From Gaiellasilicea sp963749515 (GTDB lineage Bacteria > Actinomycetota > Thermoleophilia > Gaiellales > Gaiellaceae): a stretch of 64,000 nucleotides of DNA. Numbering within the stretch: the first letter of the stretch is position 1; each line of letters opens with the position of its first letter. The stretch spans positions 124,001-188,000 of the forward strand of contig CAVVMR010000010.1 in NCBI GenBank assembly GCA_963749515.1, in the 5' to 3' direction. A program made the translations under genes and the position numbers. The notes below the pieces were generated by a model that was not told where the DNA came from, made no database searches, and saw nothing but the letters and a program-made list of their open reading frames with translations. Shown in pieces: positions 25,574-32,646 of this stretch.

Positions 25574-26446
25574 TCAGTCAAGTAGTGCCGCGGCGACGAC
25601 TTCGCGCTGCTTGGCGGCATGGCCGCCGAAGGCGTCGATCCACTGAGCGCGCTTGTAGTAGCGGTGCAGGACGTGCTCCCACGTGAACCCGATGCCGCCG
25701 TGAACCTGGATCGACCGCTCGCACGCGGCGACAGCGGCCTCGGCTGCCTGCGCCTTCGCGGCGGCCACCGCGACCGGTGCCTGCTCGTCGTCCACGGCGA
25801 CGCACCACGCGGCCCAGTAGGCCACGGAGCGGGCGAGCTCGGTCTCGACGTACGTGTCGGCAAGGGGGTGCGAGACGGCCTGGTAGGTGCCGATCTTCTT
25901 CCCGAACTGCTCGCGGTCGGAGACGTACGCGACCCCGAGCTCGAGCGCCTTCTGCGCCACGCCGACCGCCTCGACGGCGAGCGCTGCGAGCAGGCGGAGC
26001 CGGACCGGCTCGAAATCGCCCTCCAGATCCTCGGTCTCTGCACCTTGGAGCCTCCCGAGCGCTCGGGTTTCGTCCATCGTCGGGTCGGTCTTTCCCGCGG
26101 CGGGCCGCGCCTGCATCTTTTCCGTCAACACCATGTCCACGGCATCGAGCTGGGGCACGAGGCCGTCGATCTCGACCGACCATGCGTTGGCGTCCACCTC
26201 AGGCAGAGCAGGCAGGACGATCGCGGTCGTCAGGAACGGGCCCGAGTAGAGCGCGCGGCCGGCCTCCTCGAACAGAATCGCCTCGTCCACGAACGAAAGC
26301 CCGCCGCCGCCGCGATCCTCGGGAACCGAAACGCCGAGCCAGCCGAGCTCGCGCAGGGCCGAGAGCGGTGCGTCCGGGTTCGCCTCGAGGAACGACCGCG
26401 CCTCGCGACGCAGCTCCTCCTGCTCCTGCGTGAAGGCGAAGTCCAT
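25574..26446 (-). CDS. Acyl-CoA dehydrogenase-like subunit, short (heteromeric FadE type)
   Basis: Only 290 residues, about 90 fewer than a complete acyl-CoA dehydrogenase. The N-terminal helical domain (MDFAFTQEQEELRREARSFL) and the C-terminal domain (VSDREQFGKKIGTYQAVSH, QVHGGIGFTWEHVLHRYYKRAQ) are present, but the middle beta domain is shrunken and the position of the catalytic Glu has none. This matches the beta-type partner of heterotetrameric ChsE/FadE enzymes of mycobacterial steroid degradation. The ATG shares one base with the stop of the full-length partner (TGATG), supporting co-assembly. Confidence 0.85.
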   Translation of the reverse strand: MDFAFTQEQEELRREARSFLEANPDAPLSALRELGWLGVSVPEDRGGGGLSFVDEAILFEEAGRALYSGPFLTTAIVLPALPEVDANAWSVEIDGLVPQLDAVDMVLTEKMQARPAAGKTDPTMDETRALGRLQGAETEDLEGDFEPVRLRLLAALAVEAVGVAQKALELGVAYVSDREQFGKKIGTYQAVSHPLADTYVETELARSVAYWAAWCVAVDDEQAPVAVAAAKAQAAEAAVAACERSIQVHGGIGFTWEHVLHRYYKRAQWIDAFGGHAAKQREVVAAALLD

Positions 26447-27591
26447 CAGCGCGACCTCGGCAGGCCGAGCACGCGCTCGGCGATGATGTTGCGCAGGATC
26501 TCGGAGGTGCCGGCCTCGATCGTGTTGCCGCGCGAGCGCAGCTGCTGGTGCTGCCAGTAGCCCGGTTGCACGTTCCCGTTCGCGTTCAGGAGCTGCGCCT
26601 CCGGGCCGAGCAGCTCGAGCCCGAGCTTCGTCACGCGCTGGTTCGCCTCCGACCACCAGAGCTTGGCGCCGGAGCCCTCGGGGCCGGGGATGCCGGTCTT
26701 CATCAACGTCGTCAGCGAGCGGTAGTTCGTGTAGCGCACCGCCTGCAGCCCGATCCACTCGCGGGCGATCGCGTCGCGCTGCACCGGGGTCGCACCTTTC
26801 TCCTTCGCAAGCGCGATCAGCTTCCGGATCTGGCTCTCCAGCCCGGCGACGAGGGCAAAGCCGAGGGTACCGCGCTCGTGCAGCAGCGTCGTCATCGCCA
26901 CCTGCCAGCCCGCACCGACCTCCCCGACGGCGTTCTCGAGAGGCACCTCGACGTCGGTGAAGAAGATCTCGTTGAACTCCGCCTCGCCCGTGATCTGGCG
27001 GAGCGGCCGCACGTCGACGCCGGGCGCGTGCATGTCGACGAGCAGATACGTGAGGCCGGCGTGGCGCTCGCTCTCAGGGTCGCTGCGGGTGACGAGGATG
27101 CACCAGTCGGCGATATGGGCGAACGACGACCACACCTTCTGGCCGTTGACGACGAAGTGGCCGTCTTCCTGGCGTGCGCTCGTCCGCACTGCGGAGAGGT
27201 CTGAGCCGGCCCCGGGCTCGGAGAAGCCCTGGCACCAGATCTCCTCGGTGGAGAGGATCTTCTCGAGGTGCTTCTCCTTCTGGGCGTCGGTGCCGTGCGC
27301 GATGATCGTCGGGCCGGCCATGCCCAGGCCGATGACGCCGAGATGCGGCGGCGCCTCCGCGCGCGCCATCTCCTCGAGGAAGATCGCCTGATGGCTGTAC
27401 GGGGCGGAGGCGCCGCCGTACTCCTTCGGCCAGGTCAGGCCGGCGTAGCCCGCCTCGTGCAGCTTGCGGCTCCAGTCGCGTCCCGCGTCCTCGAAGCGGC
27501 CGCGCCGGACCTCGTCCGTGAGGTTGGCCTCGACCCACGCGCGCAGCTCGGCGCGGAACGCGGCCTCCTCGGGCGTGTCGCGCAGATCCAT
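26446..27591 (-). CDS. Acyl-CoA dehydrogenase, FadE-type full-length subunit
   Basis: 381 residues. The N-terminus is MDLRDTPEEAAFRAELRAWVEANL, then WPKEYGGASAPYSHQAIFLEEMARA, QGFSEPGAGSDLSAVRTSA (FAD/substrate loop), GQKVWSSFAHIADW, and the C-terminal TIEAGTSEILRNIIAERVLGLPR, with Glu359 at the catalytic-base position. It resembles FadE26/FadE28-type subunits, which pair with a shorter dehydrogenase such as the one directly downstream. The ATG at 27591 is favoured because TAGAGT lies exactly 7 bases upstream on the minus strand, so this is likely the first gene of a 5.2-kb operon running through to the SDR at 22.3 kb. Confidence 0.92.
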   Translation of the reverse strand: MDLRDTPEEAAFRAELRAWVEANLTDEVRRGRFEDAGRDWSRKLHEAGYAGLTWPKEYGGASAPYSHQAIFLEEMARAEAPPHLGVIGLGMAGPTIIAHGTDAQKEKHLEKILSTEEIWCQGFSEPGAGSDLSAVRTSARQEDGHFVVNGQKVWSSFAHIADWCILVTRSDPESERHAGLTYLLVDMHAPGVDVRPLRQITGEAEFNEIFFTDVEVPLENAVGEVGAGWQVAMTTLLHERGTLGFALVAGLESQIRKLIALAKEKGATPVQRDAIAREWIGLQAVRYTNYRSLTTLMKTGIPGPEGSGAKLWWSEANQRVTKLGLELLGPEAQLLNANGNVQPGYWQHQQLRSRGNTIEAGTSEILRNIIAERVLGLPRSR

Positions 27592-27598
27592 GCCTATG

Positions 27599-27604
27599 AC
27601 TCTA
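27599..27604 (-). promoter_or_regulatory. Candidate leaderless -10 (TAGAGT) for acyl-CoA dehydrogenase operon
   Basis: Reading the minus strand, TAGAGT is followed by 7 bases and the ATG at 27591. It lies in the 19-base gap after the substrate-binding protein gene. Confidence 0.4.
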
Positions 27605-27610
27605 AACCGC

Positions 27611-28414
27611 TCAGCGCAGCGCGGGGAGCTTCGAGACATCCGTGCTCAGCCATCGCTTCTGCAGCCGCACGAGCGTGCCGTTGCCCGTCAGCTTCCGCAG
27701 TGCCGCGTTGACGCTCGCGCGAAGGAGGCTTCCCTTGGGAAAGGCGATCCCGTACTTCTCGCGCGTCACGATTCGGCCCGCGAACGGTCCGTACCGCTCG
27801 GGCGCAGCAGCGCGCTGTGCGCCGAGGATGTCGGCGTCGTAGACGACCGCGTCGCACCGGTCGTTGTAGAGGTCGTACAGCAGCTGCGACGGGTCGTTGG
27901 CCAGCCGGGGCTTCTTCCGAGGCTTGATCGTGTCGAGAATCGTGCGCGCCCCGGTGGTCGCGCGCTCGCTGCAGAGCTGCAGGTTTCGCAGCGCTGTGAT
28001 CGAGGTCGGCACCGGTGGGCGCCATCCCTGGCGCATGAGCACACCTTGGTCGGAGGCGAGATAGGGCGAAGAGAAGTCGACGCGGCGGCTGCGCTCCGGC
28101 GTGATCGTGATCGCTCCGATCGCCAGGTCCCAGTCGGTGGGACGGCCGCTGACCAGCGTGGAGAAGAGCGCTTCGTTGACGAATCGCACCCTTGGCACCC
28201 CGAGCTCCTTCGCGATCGCGCGCGCCAGCTCGATCTCGAGCCCCTTCGCGAGCACGACATCCCGTCCACGCACGGCGCCCACCTGCAGGCCGGCGACCGG
28301 CATCGAGACGCCGACCACGAGCTCACCCGGCTCCCTGGTCGGAGGCGGAACCGCAGCACCGGCGGGCAGCACGAGCGCCAGCGCGACGAGCCCGGCGGCT
28401 GCCGCAGCTTTCAC
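27611..28414 (-). CDS. Family 3 ABC substrate-binding protein (polar amino acid type), orphan
   Basis: A 267-residue secreted solute-binding protein. A signal peptide (VKAAAAAGLVALALVLPAGA) is followed by GELVVGVSMPVAG, LAKGLEIELARAIAKELG, DWDLAIGAITITPERSRRVDFSSPYLASDQGVLM and the late GIAFPKGSLLRASVNAALRKL, all typical of SBP_bac_3. No permease or ATPase adjoins it. The GTG at 28414 overlaps the L,D-transpeptidase stop (GTGA), and the signal peptide starts right there, which fixes the start. Co-transcription with a cell-wall enzyme hints at a ligand such as a peptidoglycan-derived amino acid, but that is inference. Confidence 0.85.
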   Translation of the reverse strand: MKAAAAAGLVALALVLPAGAAVPPPTREPGELVVGVSMPVAGLQVGAVRGRDVVLAKGLEIELARAIAKELGVPRVRFVNEALFSTLVSGRPTDWDLAIGAITITPERSRRVDFSSPYLASDQGVLMRQGWRPPVPTSITALRNLQLCSERATTGARTILDTIKPRKKPRLANDPSQLLYDLYNDRCDAVVYDADILGAQRAAAPERYGPFAGRIVTREKYGIAFPKGSLLRASVNAALRKLTGNGTLVRLQKRWLSTDVSKLPALR

Positions 28415-29493
28415 CGCGAGCTCCCGAGCACGGTGACGGCCGTCCCGTTCGGGGCGCGCTCGTACAGCCACTTCGCGTCGTAGCGCGGTACCCGCACGCA
28501 GCCGTGCGAGGCCGGCTGGGCCGGGACGTCCGGAGACTCGTGGAAGGCGACGCCGCCGACGAAGTAGCTCGCCCACGGCAGCCAGACCTTGTACGGCACA
28601 GACCAGGAGTTGGTCTCCTTGCGAAAGACGCTGAAGCGTCCAGTCGGCGTCTCGAAGCCCGGAGCCCCGCTGGAGACGTGAATCGTGCGCACGACCGTGC
28701 CGTTCTCGATGGAGAGAACGAGCTGGCGGTCGAGCAGCACCTCGAACCGGCGCCCGGATCCGGACGTTCGCGGTGTCGGTCGGGTCGCCGCGCCGAGCGC
28801 CTCGAGCGTGGCGGGGCCGGCCGTCCCGTCGCGGGTCAGTCCCTGCCACTTCTGGAACGCCAGCACCGCGAAGCGGGTCTGCTCGCCGGCCTTTCCGTCC
28901 ACCGCGTCGCCCGGAAGGAAGGAGAGGTCGGCCAGCCGCTGCTGGAGCGCACGCACCGCCGCGGTCGGGTCCGTGGTCGGCTCCGGCGCCGGTTCGCCGG
29001 GCGGCGGGACGTTCGGGCGTCGCGTGTTCTTCTCCGTGAGCGGGCGGGACGTCACGTAGCCGGGAAAGAGTCCCAGCGGCGTCGCTCCCTTGACGAGCAG
29101 CCGGACGGCCTTCACGCCGCTGACGGACGTCGCTGTGAGCACCAGCTGGGTGACGCGCGCCGACAGGCTTGCCGTGTTCGTCCCACCGGCGAACTTCTCG
29201 CCGAGGTCGATGGTCGCGACTCCGGCCGTCACCGAGACGGCTCGCAGCGGCGTTCCGGGCGGCACCGCGCTCGCGATCTCGCGCCGCTGCTCCGCCGCGC
29301 TGGGCCCGGCGAGCAGGGCGGTGATCGCCTGGCGCAGCGTGGAGCCGTTACGCGGCACCGTGACGATCTGCTCGCCCTGGAGGAAAGCGACCTTCACCGT
29401 GGCCGAGCGCGAGCTCGAGCCGCCCGCCGCAGTGGCGACCAAGATCGTGGCCAGCAGTGCCGGCAACAGGATTGTCCGGAGGAGGCGAGGCAT
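28411..29493 (-). CDS. L,D-transpeptidase with GerMN and peptidoglycan-binding domains
   Basis: A 360-residue exported cell-wall enzyme. Order: signal peptide/anchor (about 1-24), GerMN-type domain (about 30-135; LRQAITALLAGPSAAEQ, SAVPPGTPLRAVSV, ATIDLGEKF), Pro-rich linker, PG_binding_1 domain (about 170-235; VRALQQRLADLSFLPGDAVDGKAG), and a YkuD catalytic domain (about 245-350). The catalytic signature has His318 in FHESPD and Cys332 in SHGCVRVP. It would make 3-3 cross-links or attach proteins to peptidoglycan. The ATG at 29493 shares one base with the upstream stop (TGATG) and begins the signal peptide. Confidence 0.92.
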   Translation of the reverse strand: MPRLLRTILLPALLATILVATAAGGSSSRSATVKVAFLQGEQIVTVPRNGSTLRQAITALLAGPSAAEQRREIASAVPPGTPLRAVSVTAGVATIDLGEKFAGGTNTASLSARVTQLVLTATSVSGVKAVRLLVKGATPLGLFPGYVTSRPLTEKNTRRPNVPPPGEPAPEPTTDPTAAVRALQQRLADLSFLPGDAVDGKAGEQTRFAVLAFQKWQGLTRDGTAGPATLEALGAATRPTPRTSGSGRRFEVLLDRQLVLSIENGTVVRTIHVSSGAPGFETPTGRFSVFRKETNSWSVPYKVWLPWASYFVGGVAFHESPDVPAQPASHGCVRVPRYDAKWLYERAPNGTAVTVLGSSR

Positions 29494-30656
29494 CAGGTGA
29501 CGAACGACCGGTCGAGGTCGCTCACCGAGCGTACCCCGGCCAGTGCCATCGTCAGGTCGAGCTCCGCCGCGAGCTGCCTGATCACGGCCTCGACCCCTGC
29601 GGCTCCGCCGACCGCGAGGCCGTACGCGTAGAGGCGGCCGAGGAGGACGGCGTCCGCGCCGAGGGCGAGCGCCTTCAGGATGTCTGCGCCGCGGCGGATC
29701 CCGCCGTCCATCAGCACCGTTGCGTCCGGGCCGACCTCGTCTCGCACCTCGACGAGCGCGTCGAGCGAGGCGATCGAGCCGTCGACCTGCCGGCCCCCGT
29801 GATTCGAGACGACGATCCCGTCGACGCCGTGCTCGAGCGCGAGCCGCGCGTCGTCGCCGCGGAGCACGCCTTTTGCCAGGATCGGGAGGTCGGTGCGGGC
29901 GCGAAGCCAGTCGAGATCGGCCCAGGTGAGGGCGAGATTCGGGAACGCTGCCAGCGCCATGAGCGAGGCCGTCTGCACGTCCTCCTCCGGCGCCACGTCG
30001 AGCCGTGCGCGGAAGAGCGGGTCGCTGAAGAACTGTGCCAGCCCCTCGCCACCGAGGAAGGGGAGGTAGCCGTTCCCGAGGTCGCGCTCGCGCCACCCCA
30101 GCGTCAGGGTGTCGAGTGTGACGACGATCGCGCCGTAGCCGGCTGCGGCGGCGCGGTCGACGAGGCTGCCCGCGAGCTCGCGGTCCGACCACCAGTAGAG
30201 CTGGAACCACCGCTGCGCGCCGCCGAGCTCCGCCGCGACGTCCTCCAGCGAGGTCGACGCGGCGCTCGAGAGGATCATCGGGACGCCGGTCGCCTTCGAG
30301 GCGCGTGCGACGCCGAGCTCCTTCTCCTGATGGACGATCGAGAGGACCCCGACCGGTGCGAGCAGGAACGGCGCGGGTGAGCGGAGCCCGAGCACCTCGA
30401 CCGACAGGTCGCGCTCGGCGGTCCCGACGAGCATTCGCGGGCGCAGCCGGCGGCGCTCGAACGCCTCCCGGTTGGCGCGGACCGTCGACTCGGAGCCGGC
30501 GCCGCCGGCGACGTAGTCGAACGGGGCCTGCTCGAGCGTCTCGCGGGCTCGCGTCTCCCATTCGTCGGGCGACACCGGCCACTGCGTGCCGCCGGCGAGG
30601 TAGATCGCGTTCTGGACCTGGCTTCCGGGCTCCAACACGTGCAGACTCTCTCGCAT
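29493..30656 (-). CDS. FMN-dependent alpha-hydroxy acid oxidase (lactate 2-monooxygenase-like)
   Basis: A 387-residue FMN TIM-barrel enzyme oxidising an L-2-hydroxy acid. FDYVAGGAGSESTVRANREAFER opens the barrel; LAPVGVLSIVHQEKELGVARA and LSSAASTSLEDV bind FMN; the active-site signature SNHGGRQVDGSIASLDAL has the catalytic His, and GADAVLLGRLYAYGLAVGG closes. AGGAGSE is the pattern of actinobacterial lactate 2-monooxygenases. The ATG at 30656 shares its bases with the divergent ATG at 30655 (CATG), leaving no room for promoters if both are real; a GTG at 30638 would give 381 residues and still keep the conserved N-terminus. Confidence 0.86.
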   Translation of the reverse strand: MRESLHVLEPGSQVQNAIYLAGGTQWPVSPDEWETRARETLEQAPFDYVAGGAGSESTVRANREAFERRRLRPRMLVGTAERDLSVEVLGLRSPAPFLLAPVGVLSIVHQEKELGVARASKATGVPMILSSAASTSLEDVAAELGGAQRWFQLYWWSDRELAGSLVDRAAAAGYGAIVVTLDTLTLGWRERDLGNGYLPFLGGEGLAQFFSDPLFRARLDVAPEEDVQTASLMALAAFPNLALTWADLDWLRARTDLPILAKGVLRGDDARLALEHGVDGIVVSNHGGRQVDGSIASLDALVEVRDEVGPDATVLMDGGIRRGADILKALALGADAVLLGRLYAYGLAVGGAAGVEAVIRQLAAELDLTMALAGVRSVSDLDRSFVT

Positions 30657-31860
30657 GACCGAGCTCGCCATCAAGCCGGAGGTCGATGCGCGCCGCGCCC
30701 AGGTGCGCGCCTTCATGGAGGAGCACGTCTACCCCAACGAGGCCGCGCTCGCGCGCGAGGACGAGTCGTCCGACGCGTTGATCGCCGAGCTGCGGGGCAA
30801 GGCGAAGGCGGCCGGGATCTGGGCTCCGCACCTCCCGCCCGAGGCGGGCGGCACGGGCTCCGGCTTCATCGAGTACGCGCTCCTCAACGAGGAGATCGGC
30901 CGCAGCATGTGGGCCCAGCTCGTCTTCAACTGCCAGGCTCCGGACGCCGGGAACGGCGAGATCCTCCACATGTTCGGCACCGACGAGCAGAAGGAGCGGT
31001 TCCTGCGGCCACTCGTGGAGGGAACGGCGCGCTCGTTCTTCTCGATGACCGAGCCGGAGGTCTCCGGGGCCGACCCGACGGAGTTGCGGACGAGCGCCGT
31101 CCAGGAGGGCGACGAGTGGGTGATCAACGGCCACAAGTGGTTCTCGTCCTCGGCGGAGGGCGCGACTTTCGGAATCGTCATGGCCGTTACCGACCCCGAT
31201 GCGCCGCCGCACCGGCGGATGAGCCAGATCCTCGTCCCGACGGACACGGCGGGGTACGAGCTCATCCGCCCGATTCCGGTGATGGGCCACGCAGGCCGTG
31301 GCTGGTCGACGCACTGTGAGGTGCGCTACACGGATGTCCGCGTGCCGGTGGAAAACGTGCTCGGGGAGCCCGGCGACGGCTTCCGGATCGCGCAGAAGCG
31401 GCTCGGACCCGGGCGGATCCACCACGTCATGCGCTGGCTCGGGCAGATGCAGCGGGCGTTCGAGCTGATGTGCGCCTACTCGCTCGAGCGGCACGTCGGC
31501 GGCGTGCCGCTGGCCGAGAAGCAGACCGTCCAGAACTGGATCGCCGACTCGGCGGCCGAGATCCAGGCGTGCCGGCTGCTCACGCTCGACGCGGCGCGGA
31601 AGCTCGACGAGGGAGACGAGGCGCGGGTCGAGGTTTCCCTGATCAAGTTCTACGCCGCGCGCGTGCTGAACGAGGTGATCGACCGCGCGATCCAGGTGCA
31701 TGGGGCCCGCGGGCTCACCGACGAGACGCCGCTCGGGGGCATGTACGAGCAGGCCCGCGCCGCTCGGATCTACGACGGCCCGGACGAGGTGCACCGGATG
31801 GTCGTCAGCCGCCGGATCCTGAAGGAGTTCCGGGACGGCGGCACGTACACGTTCGACTGA
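30655..31860 (+). CDS. Acyl-CoA dehydrogenase, ACAD10/11-like
   Basis: 401 residues. The N-terminus ARRAQVRAFMEEHVYPNE, APHLPPEAGGTGSGFIEYALLNEEIGRS, FSMTEPEVSGADPTELRTSA and NGHKWFSSSAEGATFGIVMA, plus the C-terminal IQVHGARGLTDETPLGGMYEQARAARIYDGPDEVHRM, are characteristic of the ACAD10/ACAD11 group. There Asp, not Glu, occupies the catalytic-base region (Asp374 here). Members of this group convert 4-phosphoacyl-CoA towards 3-hydroxyacyl-CoA after an APH-type kinase; a LvaA-like kinase with its DUF6285 partner lies at 17.6-18.8 kb. Start ATG 30655 is one base off the divergent oxidase ATG. Downstream are tandem repeats and a convergent selenoprotein gene. Confidence 0.9.
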   Translation: MTELAIKPEVDARRAQVRAFMEEHVYPNEAALAREDESSDALIAELRGKAKAAGIWAPHLPPEAGGTGSGFIEYALLNEEIGRSMWAQLVFNCQAPDAGNGEILHMFGTDEQKERFLRPLVEGTARSFFSMTEPEVSGADPTELRTSAVQEGDEWVINGHKWFSSSAEGATFGIVMAVTDPDAPPHRRMSQILVPTDTAGYELIRPIPVMGHAGRGWSTHCEVRYTDVRVPVENVLGEPGDGFRIAQKRLGPGRIHHVMRWLGQMQRAFELMCAYSLERHVGGVPLAEKQTVQNWIADSAAEIQACRLLTLDAARKLDEGDEARVEVSLIKFYAARVLNEVIDRAIQVHGARGLTDETPLGGMYEQARAARIYDGPDEVHRMVVSRRILKEFRDGGTYTFD

Positions 31861-31874
31861 GACAACGTCCTCAC

Positions 31875-32009
31875 GTCAACCGCGCCGCCGGGGTCAGACC
31901 CCGTCCGTCCGCTTGACGTGCGGGCGTGGCCCGACTGGGACGTGTTTCCTATGTCAACCGCGCCGCCGGGGTCAGACCCCGTCCGTTCGCTTGACGTGCG
32001 GGCGTGGCC
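31875..32009. repeat. Two tandem 57-bp repeats with an internal GGGGTC-A-GACCCC dyad
   Basis: Copies at 31875-31931 and 31953-32009 differ at one base (56/57 identical), with 21 unique bases between. Each has outer arms GTCAA and TTGAC and a central 15-base dyad CGGGGTC-A-GACCCCG (31889-31903 in copy one). They fill the gap between two converging genes, starting 14 bases after one stop and ending 3 bases before the other. A bidirectional terminator or REP-type mobile element is possible. Confidence 0.85.
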
Positions 32010-32012
32010 GGG

Positions 32013-32645
32013 CTAGACGAGCTCGAGCACGATCGCCGCGGCCAGCTCGTCCGGCTTGAAGCCGTCCGGGCCGGGCTCGCCCTGGAAGGCGACCCGTCCG
32101 TCGCGATCGATCAGGTAGAGCCGGTCGGGCCAGCCGCCGTAGGCGAGCGCGACTGCGTCGTCGACGTCATCGAGCAGGACCGGGATCCGCGTCTGCAGGC
32201 GCGCCGCGCATGCACCGGCGGCCTCGGCACGCTCCTCGAGCGAGGTCGGGTCGACGAGCGCGATCTCGTGGCGGCGGTTGTCGGCAAGAACCCAGCCGTC
32301 CTCGGGATGCGCCTCGCGGATGTAGACGATGAAGAACGCGACCTCGTCACCGTGGCGGTCGTGAAGCTCCTCCAGCTCGCCCAACTGGCGACGAAAGGGC
32401 GGTCAGGTGTACGAGCCGAACACGAGCGCCACCGGCTGCACGCCCGCGAAGTCGGCGAGGCGGACTCGCTCTCCGCTCGGCCGGTGAGTCTCGGCCTCGA
32501 GGAGCGGCAGGTCGAACGGGAAGGCCGCCTCGCCAGGGGCCAGCGCCGGCGTCATCAACCGCAGGTACGCCGGCGAGGACATCACGTCCTCGAGGGTCAG
32601 CGGCGAGTCGGAGGGCGTCTCCGGGCCTTGCCTGGGCTCGGCCAT
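32013..32645 (-). CDS. Selenocysteine-containing iodothyronine deiodinase-like protein (TGA = Sec81)
   Basis: A thioredoxin-fold selenoprotein of 210 residues. The frame from ATG 32645 runs through VRLADFAGVQPVALVFGSYT to a single in-frame TGA (32403-32405), then continues PPFRRQLGELEEL..VAFFIVYIREAHPEDGW to TAG at 32013. SYT-U-PPF and YIxEAHxxDGW (Glu111, His113) are the diagnostic motifs of deiodinases, in which the Sec attacks the substrate. A hairpin with a loop G 18 bases after the TGA fits a bacterial SECIS. Bacterial members do not necessarily act on iodothyronines; a peroxiredoxin-like or reductive dehalogenase role is possible. One base separates it from the upstream desaturase stop, so the two form an operon. 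Reading the TGA as a stop gives a useless 80-residue fragment. Confidence 0.9.
32377..32391 (-). promoter_or_regulatory. Candidate bacterial SECIS element for the deiodinase-like gene
   Basis: On the minus strand TCGCC pairs with GGCGA around the loop AGTTG. The G at loop position two is 18 bases after the TGA, inside the 16-37 window of the usual bacterial SECIS model. The lower stem can extend with bulges through the flanking CTTTCG and GCTGGAG. Confidence 0.65.
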
Positions 32646-32646
32646 C

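Noticed and set aside
29494..31794. A long upstream extension of the L,D-transpeptidase frame.
   Set aside because: The extension overlaps the FMN oxidase and ACAD genes and has no domain; the signal peptide at 29493 marks the real start.
31861..32012. CRISPR array from the tandem repeats.
   Set aside because: Only two units of 57 bases with a single 21-base gap, no cas genes, and the unit itself is dyadic in a way typical of REP elements.
32403..32405. Deiodinase-like gene as a pseudogene with a nonsense mutation.
   Set aside because: The only stop falls precisely on the family's Sec position, the rest of the frame is intact, and a SECIS-like hairpin follows.
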